A stretch of 64,000 nt of DNA from Dendrolimus kikuchii (GCA_019925095.2 CM034408.1:434001-498000); one strand, 5' to 3'; shown: positions 44,991 through 55,016, counted from the first letter of the stretch. Made by a program: numbers and translations. The notes: generated by a model from the letters alone, not told the origin.

Positions 44991-45270
44991 TTTAACACGA
45001 TTGCTGTGGAACTACTGGTTGATATCTACATACTGTGTAACCTACCCGTACCTGTGCGTGACCAGACCCATAAAGCGTTATATTAGCATATCTTTTGCAC
45101 CATTACCAAGTATTGCTTTGGTGTTCTAAGCTATTAATCCCCGCTGTATAACTGCTAAAGTCATTTTGGTGGATATTTAGTGATTCACGCAAAAGATCCA
45201 TCGCTCTTTGGGCTTTTGTAAGGAATATAAGCAATTATTATTTAAACATATTTTTTATTAAACAAAGACG
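44991..45270. other. Unassigned
   Basis: No supported feature. Confidence 0.45.
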
Positions 45271-45282
45271 TGAAATAAAGTA

Positions 45283-45389
45283 CATACATAACTTCACGCC
45301 AGTTCCCTTGCGGGGTAGGCACGAACAACAGAGCGCCATTCAGGCTTCTTCTTACACACCTCACTTGCTTCTTTGACATTTATAACTCT
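45283..45389 (-). mobile_element. LINE-T copy 24, short
   Basis: 107 bp with 12-bp duplication TGAAATAAAGTA at 45271-45282 and 45390-45401. Confidence 0.93.
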
Positions 45390-45412
45390 TGAAATAAAGT
45401 AAATAATGTAAT

Positions 45413-45721
45413 TTTTTTATTGCAGGAGTTCAGCAGACAGACAGACGGTCCACTGGATGGAAAGTGGTTACCATTACCTATGGACATTTGCAACACCAAA
45501 GGTGCTACAAATGCGCTGCTGCTCTCTTAAGTGAGTCTGGAACCTGGTCACTAATGCCGGAACACAACTCAAGGTTGTTATGGCGGCATGCTCCAGACCA
45601 GGGGTGGTAGCCATCCAGTCGGGCAAATGCCCTACCACCTGGCTGTGAGTAGTTTAGTCGCCTCTAACGACAGGCCGCCCCAACGCAGGAAATTGTATTC
45701 TTTCTCCGTTCCTGCACGGAT
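45413..45721 (-). mobile_element. SR-A copy, full length
   Basis: Poly-T to CTGCACGGAT. Confidence 0.9.
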
Positions 45722-45995
45722 AGTGTAGTAATAATGAAAATATTATACAAACGAGGAAAATGCAAACTCCAAAGCCGAGGAAAACAGTACTGGAAGCGAT
45801 CAGCGTGGGGTGGCTCCCCGTGTCGCCATATTATGGAGCTTATTTGGGGATAATTGCCCCAACTTTATCCTTAGCTTCAGGGTGTTCGTTGTCTGATTTG
45901 TTTTATAATAAATGTAACAAACAACCTTTGTCCTGTTGTAGGAGATTAGTTTGTTTTTCATTTCTGTGTTGTGTTGTGTAATAAAAATGTGTTTG

Positions 45996-46312
45996 TGTTT
46001 TTTTTTTTTATTGGAGGAGTTCAGCAGACAGGCAGACCGCCCATTTGGTGGAAAGCGCTTACCATCGCCTATGGACATTTGCAACAGCAAAGTTGTTACA
46101 AATGCGCTGCTGCTCTCTTAAGGGCAACTGGAACCTGGTCACTAATGCCGGAACACAACACAAGGTTGTTATAGCGACATACTTTAGACCAGGAGTGGTA
46201 GCCATCCAGTCGGGCAAATGCCCTACCACCTGGCCGTGGGTTGTTAAGTCGCCTCTTACGACAGGCCGCCCCAACTCAGGAAATTGTATTCTTTCTCCGT
46301 TCCTGCACGGAT
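45996..46312 (-). mobile_element. SR-A copy, full length
   Basis: Poly-T (TTGGAGGAGTTCAGCAGACA) to CTGCACGGAT; TGTTTTTT on both sides may be a duplication. Confidence 0.88.
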
Positions 46313-46530
46313 TAATGTTTTTTGTCCGCCTCTAATTATTGGAATCCATCTTGGCCGACTGATTGGCCGTCGTCCATAGCCGATTAATCATGCCGCTCCC
46401 CGTCTATATCCTACATATGATATTCCTACTTTATCTATTATGCAATGCTAAGGCGTTGCAAGCGGTGTTCCCTGCGTAAATTTTCTATATCTCTTAATTC
46501 ACATTACTACTAGTTAAAATCTATCTTCTT
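46313..46530. other. Unassigned
   Basis: No supported feature. Confidence 0.4.
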
Positions 46531-46725
46531 CATATATAAATAAAAATGAATCGTAGGATTATATGCGCATAACTTTAGAACGACTTTACCGATTTTGATG
46601 ATTTTTTTTTGTGTTTGAGTGGGTCCCCGGATGGTGTAGATTCAAAATTGGAACCGGTAGGTGGCACTAGGAACGGGTACTAGATTTTTATTTTTTCAGG
46701 ACAAGACAACTTCTGCCGGGATCTC
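46531..46725 (+). mobile_element. Hel-E copy, short
   Basis: TCTTCATATATAAATAAAAA start; end AACTTCTGCCGGGATCTC with a decayed hairpin. Confidence 0.65.
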
Positions 46726-46977
46726 ATGTTTTACATACATAAACGCCATACAAGTAAATTTAATTTTGTACAAATAGTAAGGCTTATATTAGACGGAGAA
46801 TTTCTGGATCAATTTGGCTGAATCAACCAAAGTGAAATATTTCAATCGTTCAATGTCATTGAATACCTTCGTGTTCTTTCAGTTGCTTTTAAAACCAAAT
46901 ATCTTCAATTTTGTTGATATGTATAATATCAGCATGAGATATAAAAATCTATCTACAGTGTACTAGCTGTTCTCTTT

Positions 46978-47082
46978 TTACTTTTTTTAATTGCATGAGT
47001 TCAGCAGACAGGCAGACCACTTGATGGAAAGCGGTAACCATCGCGTATGCACATTTCTAACACCAAAGGTGCTAGCAATGGT
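46978..47082 (-). mobile_element. SR-A copy, 3' part
   Basis: TTGCATGAGTTCAGCAGACA ... ACCAAAGGTGCTAGC. Confidence 0.75.
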
Positions 47083-47202
47083 AACATATATACGCCGACT
47101 TCAAGCAAAAATATGAATTAGCGTTCCCTAAGGCGTTGTCCTAATTGGCAAGGATCATACGATGACACGATGCGTTCTCGTCGTACGATGACTTAACGTG
47201 CG

Positions 47203-47445
47203 ATGCTCATCGTGCAATGCGCCATTGTAACAATGGCTCTTGACAGATATGCACACTTTTTGCTGTCGGGCAATATTGCTTTAAAAATTGCAAGTAGGAA
47301 ACGTAGACTACATAATACACTTTTTAAATCCAGAAATCAGCGCGGTGAATTTTTCAACCATTATTTTGATGTACGAAATAACGAAGTCCATGTCAAACTA
47401 CCGGTGTTGCCCCTCGCGTTGCCCTACTCGTGCGATGACGCGTGA
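47203..47445 (+). pseudogene. Possible Harbinger transposase N-terminal fragment
   Basis: 80 open codons: IASRKRRLHNTLFKSRNQRG then EFFNHYFDVR. The Arg-rich RKRR...RNxxGEF pattern resembles the start of PIF/Harbinger transposases, and the frame lies just inside the left TIR. No DDE residues remain. Weak alone; supported by context. Confidence 0.4.
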
Positions 47446-47689
47446 CCAATTAGGACACTCAAAAGAGATGGGTATATTGGATTACATGATCGGACCATCA
47501 AACCCATCTTACGATTATTATTAAACATAGCCTGTGCTCGCAAGCACACAACTAACAACAAAACTTATACACATACTCAAACCAACGCGCACTACCACCG
47601 CATTGTATTACACGCACACTTCACAAACAAACCAAGACACACAAAGAGCCTAAAATTAACAACAACATACAAGGCACTAGATAGGACAA

Positions 47690-47975
47690 TATATATAAGT
47701 ATAGATATAAGGCCCACACTGCACATGCACTTCCTCACAACACCAGCATGTAACAGATACACTCTACATTAGTATAAGTTTAGTATGAAAACTAGAATAA
47801 ATTAATATAATAAGTTATTCGTAAGATACATACACCTCAACACAAAAATCATTAAATTAATGTCACACACAAGAACCAAAATAACTAACAAGCGTGTTAA
47901 ATTCAAAAAATTAAATCTAGAAAATAAGTTGTAAAAAAGGGTACGGAACTCGAGTCCGTAGAGTTGTTAATAATA
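47690..47975 (+). repeat. Repeat L, copy 2, inside Harbinger-like element
   Basis: Close match of 38300-38590; probably a secondary insertion. Confidence 0.75.
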
Positions 47976-48479
47976 TCAAAAAGCCTCGCGTAATAGCTGC
48001 CGAGTTTCTGTTAGGTCTGTAACGGCCAACGGTTTCAGACCGGGATCTTCAATAAGAGGCTGGTTAAGAGCATGAATTTATATTAGCAACGAAGAGACAC
48101 TTTTACACAGATGTGCTTTGCTCGCGGCTGATACAATACTGTCTTCACTTGTTTTGGGAGGCATTCTACGATTATAATTTAAATACATTATATTTCTTAA
48201 TATATATGACAACTAAAAAGGGTAGTCGTTACAGGACACTGAAGTAATCGGTACGTTTAAATTCATCGTGCGACGAAAACGCATCGTGTCATCGTACGAC
48301 CCTTGCCAATCAGGACAACGCCTAACTTGAGTCATTTTGGGCAGTGGGAAAAACTTTTATGACTTCTTCACATCGGTCTGCCTTTGTACAAATATAAATC
48401 TGGATTTGTAGATTCTCGCTATATACTTATATCCATATCATAAAAATAGTATATTCTATTCTTGGAATCAAGTTCCATT

Positions 48480-48748
48480 TGTTTTATTGCATGATTTCAG
48501 CAGACAGGCAGACGGCCCACTTCATGGAAAGCGGTTACTATCGCCTATGGACGTTTGCAATACCAAAGGTGCTACAAATGCGCTGCTGCTCTCTTAAGGG
48601 AAACTGAACCTGGTCTATATGCCGGAACACAAACTCAAGGTTGTTATTGCGGTGTACTTTAGACTAGGGGTGGTAGCCATCCAGTCGGGCGAATGCCCTA
48701 CCACCTGGCTGTGAGTTGTTTTGTCTTTCTTCGTTCCTGCACGGATAG
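48480..48748 (-). mobile_element. SR-A copy, internally deleted
   Basis: TTGCATGATTTCAGCAGACA to CTGCACGGAT, with the TCGCCTCTTACGACAGGCCG block lost near 48720. Confidence 0.85.
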
Positions 48749-49179
48749 TATACCATTTAGTAAAGATGTGGTTCCAACAAAAGTGTATCCCACGCAAATC
48801 TTCGATAATATTAAATGTGTGTGATGAAAGGGGCCATTAGCGGCTGTCGGAGTAACCTGACCCATAATAGATCACCGGAAGGGTATCTGACCCTTTCAAT
48901 GGGACTCACCTTCTAATTATTTCGTCGTTTGAGGGTAGGGCCGTTTTTTAAACTGCTCGTTGCGATTTAAATGATTTGGATTTTGGTGTAAATATGATTA
49001 ATACAGTTATGATCATACTTTATCTTGGGATAACTTGAATGAATGAAAAACTTGATTAATTTCACTAAAAACTAAAACTAAGTTCTTAGAAACGAGATAC
49101 AATAAATATTGAACAAAGAACCGACTTACTTACCGTTTAAAGCGACCTCTTCAGGCAATCCATAACTAAACTAAGTGTA
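48749..49179. other. Unassigned
   Basis: No supported feature. Confidence 0.45.
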
Positions 49180-49485
49180 GGGAGTTTTTGGCGGGAACTG
49201 GAAGGAAATGCTATGCGTAAAATTGTATTGTAAAATGTGTAAAATTACTCTAAAATGAACAATAGTTGTAGGATATTGATAGTTTTTGAATAGTAATTGT
49301 GTGTTTTGTGAGAAATATGAACTGTATAGTCAAACGTGGCCTTTTGAGTTGTCACAAGAACTCCTTTGAATGGCACCAGCTGATAACCTACAGTTCAGCT
49401 GTGCCATACATAGGCTTAAGAAAATGAAGAAACAACACTGTAATCTAAGATCTAGCTTAAAGGCGTAGCTGCCAAGCCATAAACC
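49180..49485 (-). repeat. Repeat G, copy 2
   Basis: Reverse match of 17340-17595. Confidence 0.7.
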
Positions 49486-49529
49486 TAAACTAAAAAAACA
49501 AAAAAAATCTAAGTGTAGTGTGTATACAG

Positions 49530-49567
49530 TCCATAGGTCGCTGGTTCAAATCCGGCTCGATGGACCA
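49530..49567 (+). tRNA. tRNA-Tyr 3' fragment with CCA (pseudogene)
   Basis: TCCATAGGTCGCTGG then TTCAAATCCGGCTCGATGGA and CCA. The T arm (GCTGG-TTCAAAT-CCGGC) pairs. It agrees with the 3' part of animal tRNA-Tyr, from the 3' anticodon stem on. Nuclear tRNA genes do not encode CCA, so this looks like a retroposed mature tRNA fragment; an A6 run follows. No 5' half upstream. Confidence 0.65.
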
Positions 49568-49740
49568 AAAAACTGTAGTCTGTATTCGATTCCCTCAACA
49601 TATTTATTATAGTATACATATATAGGACATCTATGTACTTTAAATTTACCATACACACCAACAAGACTCCATGCTTTCTCTCTTTTGCTCCTTTACACTT
49701 ATAATATTATATTGTTATAATAATGTGTTTAATATAATTG

Positions 49741-49925
49741 TTAAAATTACCACGTGCTAACAACGGGGCTGGAAAACATCGTGATGCAACCTACAGATCG
49801 AGATAACCAATGCATCAAACCTGCCAAGCCGCCTTGGACAAGCGTGGCGGGTATACTGTCCTTACCCCCCTGTAATGGGAGGCCCGAGCCCAGCAGTGGG
49901 AAATTTATGGGCTGATATTATTATT
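49741..49925 (+). mobile_element. SINE-D copy, 5'-truncated
   Basis: AATTACCACGTGCTAACAAC to TTATGGGCTGATATTATTAT. Confidence 0.85.
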
Positions 49926-49934
49926 ATGTATAAT

Positions 49935-50312
49935 AACTAGCTGACCCGGTAAACTTTGTTTCAACTTTAGTAAAAAATGTGATCAAAACTTAACCGGGAC
50001 GGACATCAAACGTTTGACATAAAAAAAAAACTTCACTTTTAAATTTAATTTGATTTCTGAACGCTTTTAAATTTAATTGATTTCTAAACGACGGGACGAA
50101 CATCAAATGTTTGACAGGTAGGAATAGTTTCTAAGGGAAAGCGAAATTGTTGTTTTTACTATATTCCAAGCATTTTTTTCTTAATTACTTACCTTTTAAA
50201 CCTTCCCTGGACTTCCACGAATAATTCAAAACCAAAATTAGCCAAATCAGGTCCAGCCGTTCTCGAGTTTTAGCGAGACTAGCGAACAGCAATTGATTTA
50301 TATATATATAGA
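49935..50312 (-). mobile_element. Helitron-like element
   Basis: CTAGCTGACCCGGTAAACTT to TATATATATATAGA; contains a duplicated TTTAAATTTAATTGATTTCT segment. Confidence 0.6.
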
Positions 50313-50314
50313 TG

Positions 50315-50715
50315 TGCAATTTGTTGTTATTTCTATTGCAGCCAACATAACCGGATTTCCAGTTTCCAAAATAAGTCCACATCTTTTACACTTGCGGTCT
50401 CTATTGAAAGGTCTGCCCCACTTTTATAAATAACAAAACTAACTTTTGAAATTTACAAAAGGCTTTCAAAAATTTTTTAAGGTTTTTATAACAATATTTT
50501 GAGTTCGGTTTTATTTTTTTGATTGCACATTTAAAACAGACTTTAGTTAATTGACGAGTTTCATTAAGGCCTTTATTAGAACATTCACACATTTCATACA
50601 CACATCGACGCAGAAAGCCTAACAGTCGCATATATAACTTTGTTTGATTACTTTTTAAAAATTATTTAACATAACATCATTCGGAAACATGTAGAAACAT
50701 CGCTTTTTATCTCTA
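50315..50715. other. Unassigned
   Basis: Minus frame 50401-50631 is Cys/Lys-rich but not recognised. Confidence 0.4.
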
Positions 50716-50914
50716 ACTAGCTTCTGCCCGCGACTTCGTCCGCGTGGAATAGTTACAAAAAAATTTGGTCTCAGCGTGATAATATATCGCCTATGGTCTT
50801 CCTCGGCAAATGGGCTATCTAACACTGAAAGAATTTTTCAAATCAGACCAGTAGTTCTTGAGATTAGCGCGTTCAAACAAACAAACTTTTCAGCTTTATA
50901 TATTAGGATAAGAT
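50716..50914 (-). mobile_element. Hel-F copy, complete
   Basis: CTAGCTTCTGCCCGCGACTT then CGTCCGCG: hairpin CGCGGAC/GTCGCG next to CTAG in reverse; far end TTATATATTAGGATAAGA. Confidence 0.75.
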
Positions 50915-51135
50915 GAAAGAAAAGAGAGTAAATGACACTATTGTTGGCACCTTATTAATTAATTCAATATTAAGAAATCTTACTTTATTTATTCTGTTGA
51001 CATACAACGATAATATGGTTACAAAATAATAAAAATATATTAAGATTCCTTAACATTTTGAATAAATTAATAAGGTGCCAGCAATGGTATAATTTACCCT
51101 ATGTTTATAATACAAAAATGAACATTTTATAAAAG

Positions 51136-51346
51136 ACTAGCTGTCCCGGCAGACGTTGTTCCGCCCTGAAGAAATAAAATTTAGAACCCGATTCCAGCGC
51201 CACCTACCGGGTCCAAATATAAGCTATCCTATCTTTCAAGTCGGATCAAACTGCACACGGTGTGCAAATTTGATTAAAATCGGTCAAGTAGTTTAGGAGT
51301 CCATCGCGGACAAACAACGTGACACGTAATTTATATATATTAAGAT
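51136..51346 (-). mobile_element. Hel-E copy, complete
   Basis: CTAGCTGTCCCGGCAGACG ... TTTATATATATTAAGA; same hairpin as 22075-22459. Confidence 0.78.
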
Positions 51347-51511
51347 ATGTATTTTTGTTTCGCTTTTCACTATATAATAAGTACGGTGTGAGTGTTATTA
51401 TACGGGAATGCTTTGAGTTTAAAAAATACAGTACCCTCCTATACATATTTTGCAGCTACTAGATGAAAAAATTGTGTAGTAGACAGGTAAAATAAAAACT
51501 AATTATAATAA

Positions 51512-51718
51512 TCTATATATATATAAAAGAAAGTCGTGTTAGTTACACTATTTAAAACCCAAGAACGGCTGTTGAATAGCCCATTTATCTAGGAAGGCTA
51601 TAGGCTATATATCATCACGCTAAGACCAATAGGAGCGCAGCACCAATGAAGAATGTTTCAAAATCGGGGGCGGTTTGAAAACAAATTCCAGGCGGACGGC
51701 GTCACGGGCACAGCTAGT
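51512..51718 (+). mobile_element. Hel-F copy
   Basis: TCTATATATATATAAAAGAA start, end GACGGCGTCACGGGCACAG then CTAG. Confidence 0.75.
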
Positions 51719-51999
51719 ATATTATAATAGCGGCCCCGTCAGACGTTGTTCTGCTCTGAAATAAAAATCTAGGACCCGATCCCAGCGCCACCTACCGGTT
51801 CCAATTGTGGATTTAAACCATCCGGGGACCCACTGGAACACACAAAAACAAAATCACCAAAATCGCTCCAGGTGATTAGGAGGATTCTAGAACCCGATCT
51901 CAGCGCCACCTACCGGTTCCAACGGGATAAAAAGTATCCTATGTCCGTCTCCTGGTTCTAAGCTACCACCCCACCAATTTTCGGCCAAATCGGTTTTTT

Positions 52000-52127
52000 T
52001 TTATTTTTTTTTTATTGCAGGAGTTCAGCAGACAAGCAGACGGCCCACTTAGTGGAAAGTGGTTACCATCGCCTATGGACATTTGCAACACCAAAGGTGC
52101 TACAAATGCGCTGCCGCTCTCTTAAAG
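52000..52127 (-). mobile_element. SR-A copy, shortest form
   Basis: Poly-T to GCTCTCTTAAAGG, the same stop point as 32588. Confidence 0.82.
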
Positions 52128-52175
52128 GATTTCGGTATTGCCGTTCTTGAGTTATAAATAGTGTACCTAACACGA

Positions 52176-52410
52176 ATGCATGATGAAAGAATGATTAAAC
52201 AGATATACAATACAAAAGTGGATGGATGCAGAAGTCGTGGAAGGCAGAAGGTGATGTCAGGAGCCTTAAGAACAGACGAGCGTGGATGACAAGAGTTATG
52301 AATGTGAAAGAAGCAAGTGAGGTGTGTAGGAATAAGCCTAAATGGCGCTGTGTTGTTCGTGCCTACCCCGCAAGGGAACTGGCGTGAAGTTATGTATGTA
52401 TGTATGTATG
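52176..52410 (+). mobile_element. LINE-T copy 25
   Basis: Edges TACCTAACACGA and TAACTAACACGA (one mismatch). Internal deletion removes the CCACGACACACC...GTACTAG block. Confidence 0.88.
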
Positions 52411-52422
52411 TAACTAACACGA

Positions 52423-53023
52423 TTTTCTTTTATATTATTGTACATTATGATTGGTTTTGAGCTGTTGTAGTAGTAGAAAATAAACGACTAAATAACAATT
52501 TGAAACACATGAATTAATAACACATGCGTGTAGGGTGGAAGAAAATCTCCCTAAGGGACGTATCCCTCGTATCCCGGAGGCGACTTCGTCAAAGCAACGC
52601 ACTCTGTGTTACATATTAATGTTTACATGTTTACATTAAGTAGATACTATTAAATGTAGGGGATTATGAAATTTAAATATCCACTAACAAAATGGCCAGC
52701 TTTGTGAGGATTTGCGATCGAGGTTCTTTATTTATTTGTTAAAACAATATACAATTGGTCGATTAAATATAGTATTGTAAAACCTCTAGGGCTTATATCA
52801 ATACAATTGTTGTCGTGGTCTGTTGCATTTAACAATTTGAAATTACTTAAGATGATAAAAAGTACAGTGAACCCGTGTAATTTCGACTTAACCATAGAAA
52901 ATGTCCAACGGTGTTATAAGTAAACATTTTTGTATATTTTCTAAAGCATAGCATCATTAGTTACAGTCTAGTTGATAATTGAAGACATGAGTAGATGATG
53001 GAGTTATGTGACATAAAAAAAAT
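52423..53023. other. AT-rich, nothing recognised
   Basis: No supported feature. Confidence 0.45.
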
Positions 53024-53070
53024 ACATACATAACTTCACGCCAGTTCCCTTGCGGGATAGGCACGAACAA
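53024..53070 (-). mobile_element. LINE-T copy 26, about 47 bp
   Basis: Only the tail and the last 40 bp (ACTTCACGCCAGTTCCCTTG...). AAAAAAAATA lies on both sides. Confidence 0.85.
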
Positions 53071-53309
53071 CAAAAAAAAATACGTTAAAGAAAAATGTAA
53101 TGTGTAAAATATGTATTGTAAACAGGCAAGAAAACTATATTAGAACTTAAAACAACGCTTTTGGAATTTGATTTTGAAAATAGTAAGTAATGAAGGAGTT
53201 ATATGTGTAGTAAAGTGATAGTAAAAGAGCTTTGTAGGCCAATTTATCAATATTTACCTATTGTAACATATCCCTTTCATTCACTCTTGTCTTCAATTAT
53301 AACACGCTA

Positions 53310-53481
53310 CGTTTTGATTTTCTTTTTTGTAAAAAAAAATCCGGAAAAAAGTAGCCTATTTGCTATTCCAGACTTAACTCTATACCTGTGCCAAATTTCA
53401 TCCAGATTCGTTCAGCTGTTTTAGCGTGATCGAACAACAAACATCCATACAAACTCTCGCATTTATTTATATAGTAATAAG
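53310..53481 (-). mobile_element. Helitron-like fragment
   Basis: Holds CAAATTTCATCCAGATTCGT and ends TTTATATAGTAATAAGA. Confidence 0.45.
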
Positions 53482-53502
53482 ATTTCCGAAAATTGAATTT
53501 TT

Positions 53503-53808
53503 TTTTTATTGCAGGAGATCAGCAGACGGGCAGACGGCCCACTTGATGGAAAGCGGTTACCATCGCCTATGGACATTTGCAACAGCAAAGTTGTTACAAA
53601 TGCGCCGCTGCTCTCTTAAGGGAAACTGGAACCTGGTCACTAATGCCGGAACACAACTCAAGGTTGTTATGGCGACATACTTTAGACCAGGGCTGGTAGC
53701 CATTCAGTTGGGCAAATGCCCTACCACCTGGCTGTTGGTTGTTTTATCGCTTACGACAGGCCGCCCGGCCGCAGGAAATTATATTCTTTCTCCGTTCCTG
53801 CACGGATA
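53503..53808 (-). mobile_element. SR-A copy, full length
   Basis: Poly-T to CTGCACGGAT, ending about 100 bp before the first Dys exon. Confidence 0.9.
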
Positions 53809-53906
53809 GATTTAGGATTTGCGACGTTTTATGGCTTTCTGCTATACAGTAGCTTGCTGTGCTGCCTGTAATATCACAATTAATTTGTTTAAATTGTCTA
53901 TTCCAG

Positions 53907-54118
53907 TAACCGCCTTGCGCGAGCATTGGGATGAAGCGAATGCTCGTGTGCTTCAGCGGAAAGCGCAACTCGACGCAATGCTGGGCGACTCGCAGCGATA
54001 CGAGGCGAGGCGACGCGACGCGGACGCTTGGCTCTCCCGCATGGAGACCAGGCTGGCTGCCATGCCGCCCCCGGGGCACACCGCCGATGTCTTGGAGATG
54101 CAGCTCAGAGAGCAAAAG
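53907..54118 (+). CDS. Dys: Dystrophin internal exon (spectrin-repeat rod)
   Basis: Internal coding exon of 212 bp. It follows a pyrimidine-rich acceptor ending TTCCAG and ends AAAAG before GTAAAT. The reading frame starts with two bases completing a split codon (upstream intron phase 1), then 70 codons. The peptide opens with LREHWDEANARVLQRKAQLD, the helix-C pattern of one spectrin repeat (W near residue 7, heptad hydrophobics). After a charged linker comes WLSRMETRL, the helix-A signature of the next repeat, and the exon ends REQK. Base composition is clearly more GC-rich than the flanks. Dystrophin links the actin cytoskeleton to the membrane dystroglycan complex in muscle and neurons; the rod is a chain of such repeats. 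Assignment to dystrophin rather than spectrin or utrophin-like relatives rests on recalled similarity to insect Dys, strengthened by the next exon continuing the same repeat. Confidence 0.85.
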
Positions 54119-54203
54119 GTAAATTGTATATTTACATATCGATGGAGGAAATTGTCAATCTCTTAAGAGGCAAAACCGTACTTTTGAGGAGAAACAAAAA
54201 CAA

Positions 54204-54246
54204 AAAAAAAAGTTTGCAAGTGTTAACTACTTGCAAACTTTTTTTT
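54204..54246. repeat. 18-bp inverted repeat, 7-nt spacer
   Basis: A8-GTTTGCAAGT and ACTTGCAAAC-T8 around GTTAACT, 86 bp after the Dys splice donor; the right arm uses the poly-T of an SR-A copy. Confidence 0.9.
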
Positions 54247-54460
54247 ATTGCATGAGTTCTGCTGACAGGCAGACGGAAAGCGGTTACCATCGCCTATGGA
54301 TATTTATTACAGCAAAGATGCTACAAATGCGCTGCTGCTCTCTTAAAGGAGACTGGAACCTCGTCACTAATGCCGGAACACAACTCAAGGTTGTTATGGC
54401 GACATACTTAAGACGAGGGGTGGTAGCCATCCAGGCGGGCAAATGCCCTACCACCTGGCA
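54239..54460 (-). mobile_element. SR-A copy, short form
   Basis: Poly-T to CCACCTGGCAAAG, the recurrent internal 5' boundary. Confidence 0.85.
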
Positions 54461-54514
54461 AAGGTACTGGTTTCTGAAGTATTTTTCCCATATCTTTCTA
54501 TATATATCTTCTGT

Positions 54515-54692
54515 ACGTGTGTTGATAGTGAACTCCTCCTAAAGGCCGGACCGATTTGGATGATTTTTTTTGTGTGTGTTCAAGTGGATTCGAGGATGGT
54601 TTAGATTCACAATTGGACCCGGTAGGTGGCGCTGCAATCGGGTTCTAAATTTTATTTCTTCAGGGCAGAACAACGTCTGCCGGGGCCGCTAG
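54515..54692 (+). mobile_element. Hel-E copy, 5'-shortened
   Basis: Ends GGCAGAACAACGTCTGCCGG then GGCCGCTAG, hairpin intact. Confidence 0.78.
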
Positions 54693-54803
54693 TATAATAT
54701 AAAGCATTGTGTATTAGAATTAAAATGAAGTGTAACTAGTAGAAATAAAATTAAAAAAAAAGGATTATGTTAAAAAGTAATATAAAAACGACTCCAACAC
54801 TAT

Positions 54804-55016
54804 CTTCTTTATATATAAAAATGAATGTTTGTCTGTATGTCGTTTATAGAATCGTAAACTATACATTTGATCATGTGATGATCTATAGCAAAGTTGTTGT
54901 GCATGAGCCAAAGAAGGTTTCTCAATTGGTTCACAATGGGACCCGGTAGGTGGCGCTGCTGTCGGCATATCGATTGAAGCTGTTCCGGGCAGGACGACGT
55001 CTGCCGGGGCAGCTAG
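54804..55016 (+). mobile_element. Hel-E copy, complete
   Basis: TCTTCTTTATATATAAAAAT start; end GGCAGGACGACGTCTGCCGG then GGCAGCTAG. Confidence 0.8.

Larger units (their letters stand above)
47132..48322. mobile_element. PIF/Harbinger-like DNA transposon, decayed
   Basis: Ends GGCGTTGTCC and its reverse, each beside TAA (47129-47131, 48323-48325). The inverted similarity runs about 65 bp (ATTGGCAAGG...CGATGACACGATGCG... on both sides). 3-bp TWA duplications are the family norm. The interior holds an ORF fragment and repeat L. Confidence 0.78.
51726..52440 (-). mobile_element. Hel-E copy with nested SR-A and LINE-T
   Basis: AGCGGCCCCGTCAGACGTTG start; the body runs past an SR-A (52000-52127) and a LINE-T (52176-52410). 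CCAGCGCCACCTACCGGTTC occurs twice. Confidence 0.7.
1..53906 (+). other. Dys: Repeat-rich DNA upstream of the first visible Dys exon, probably one long intron
   Basis: No host exon was recognised in 53.9 kb on either strand; all protein-like stretches are transposon remnants. Because the 53907 exon is internal (phase-1 acceptor, no start), at least the part next to it is intronic. Whether the whole stretch is one intron is inference. Confidence 0.5.

Noticed and set aside
49500..49570. Intact tRNA gene
   Set aside because: Only the 3' part exists; no D arm or acceptor 5' strand upstream.
50401..50631. Cys/Lys-rich 76-codon minus frame
   Set aside because: No spaced zinc-binding pattern that fits a known family; AT-rich surroundings make it likely chance.
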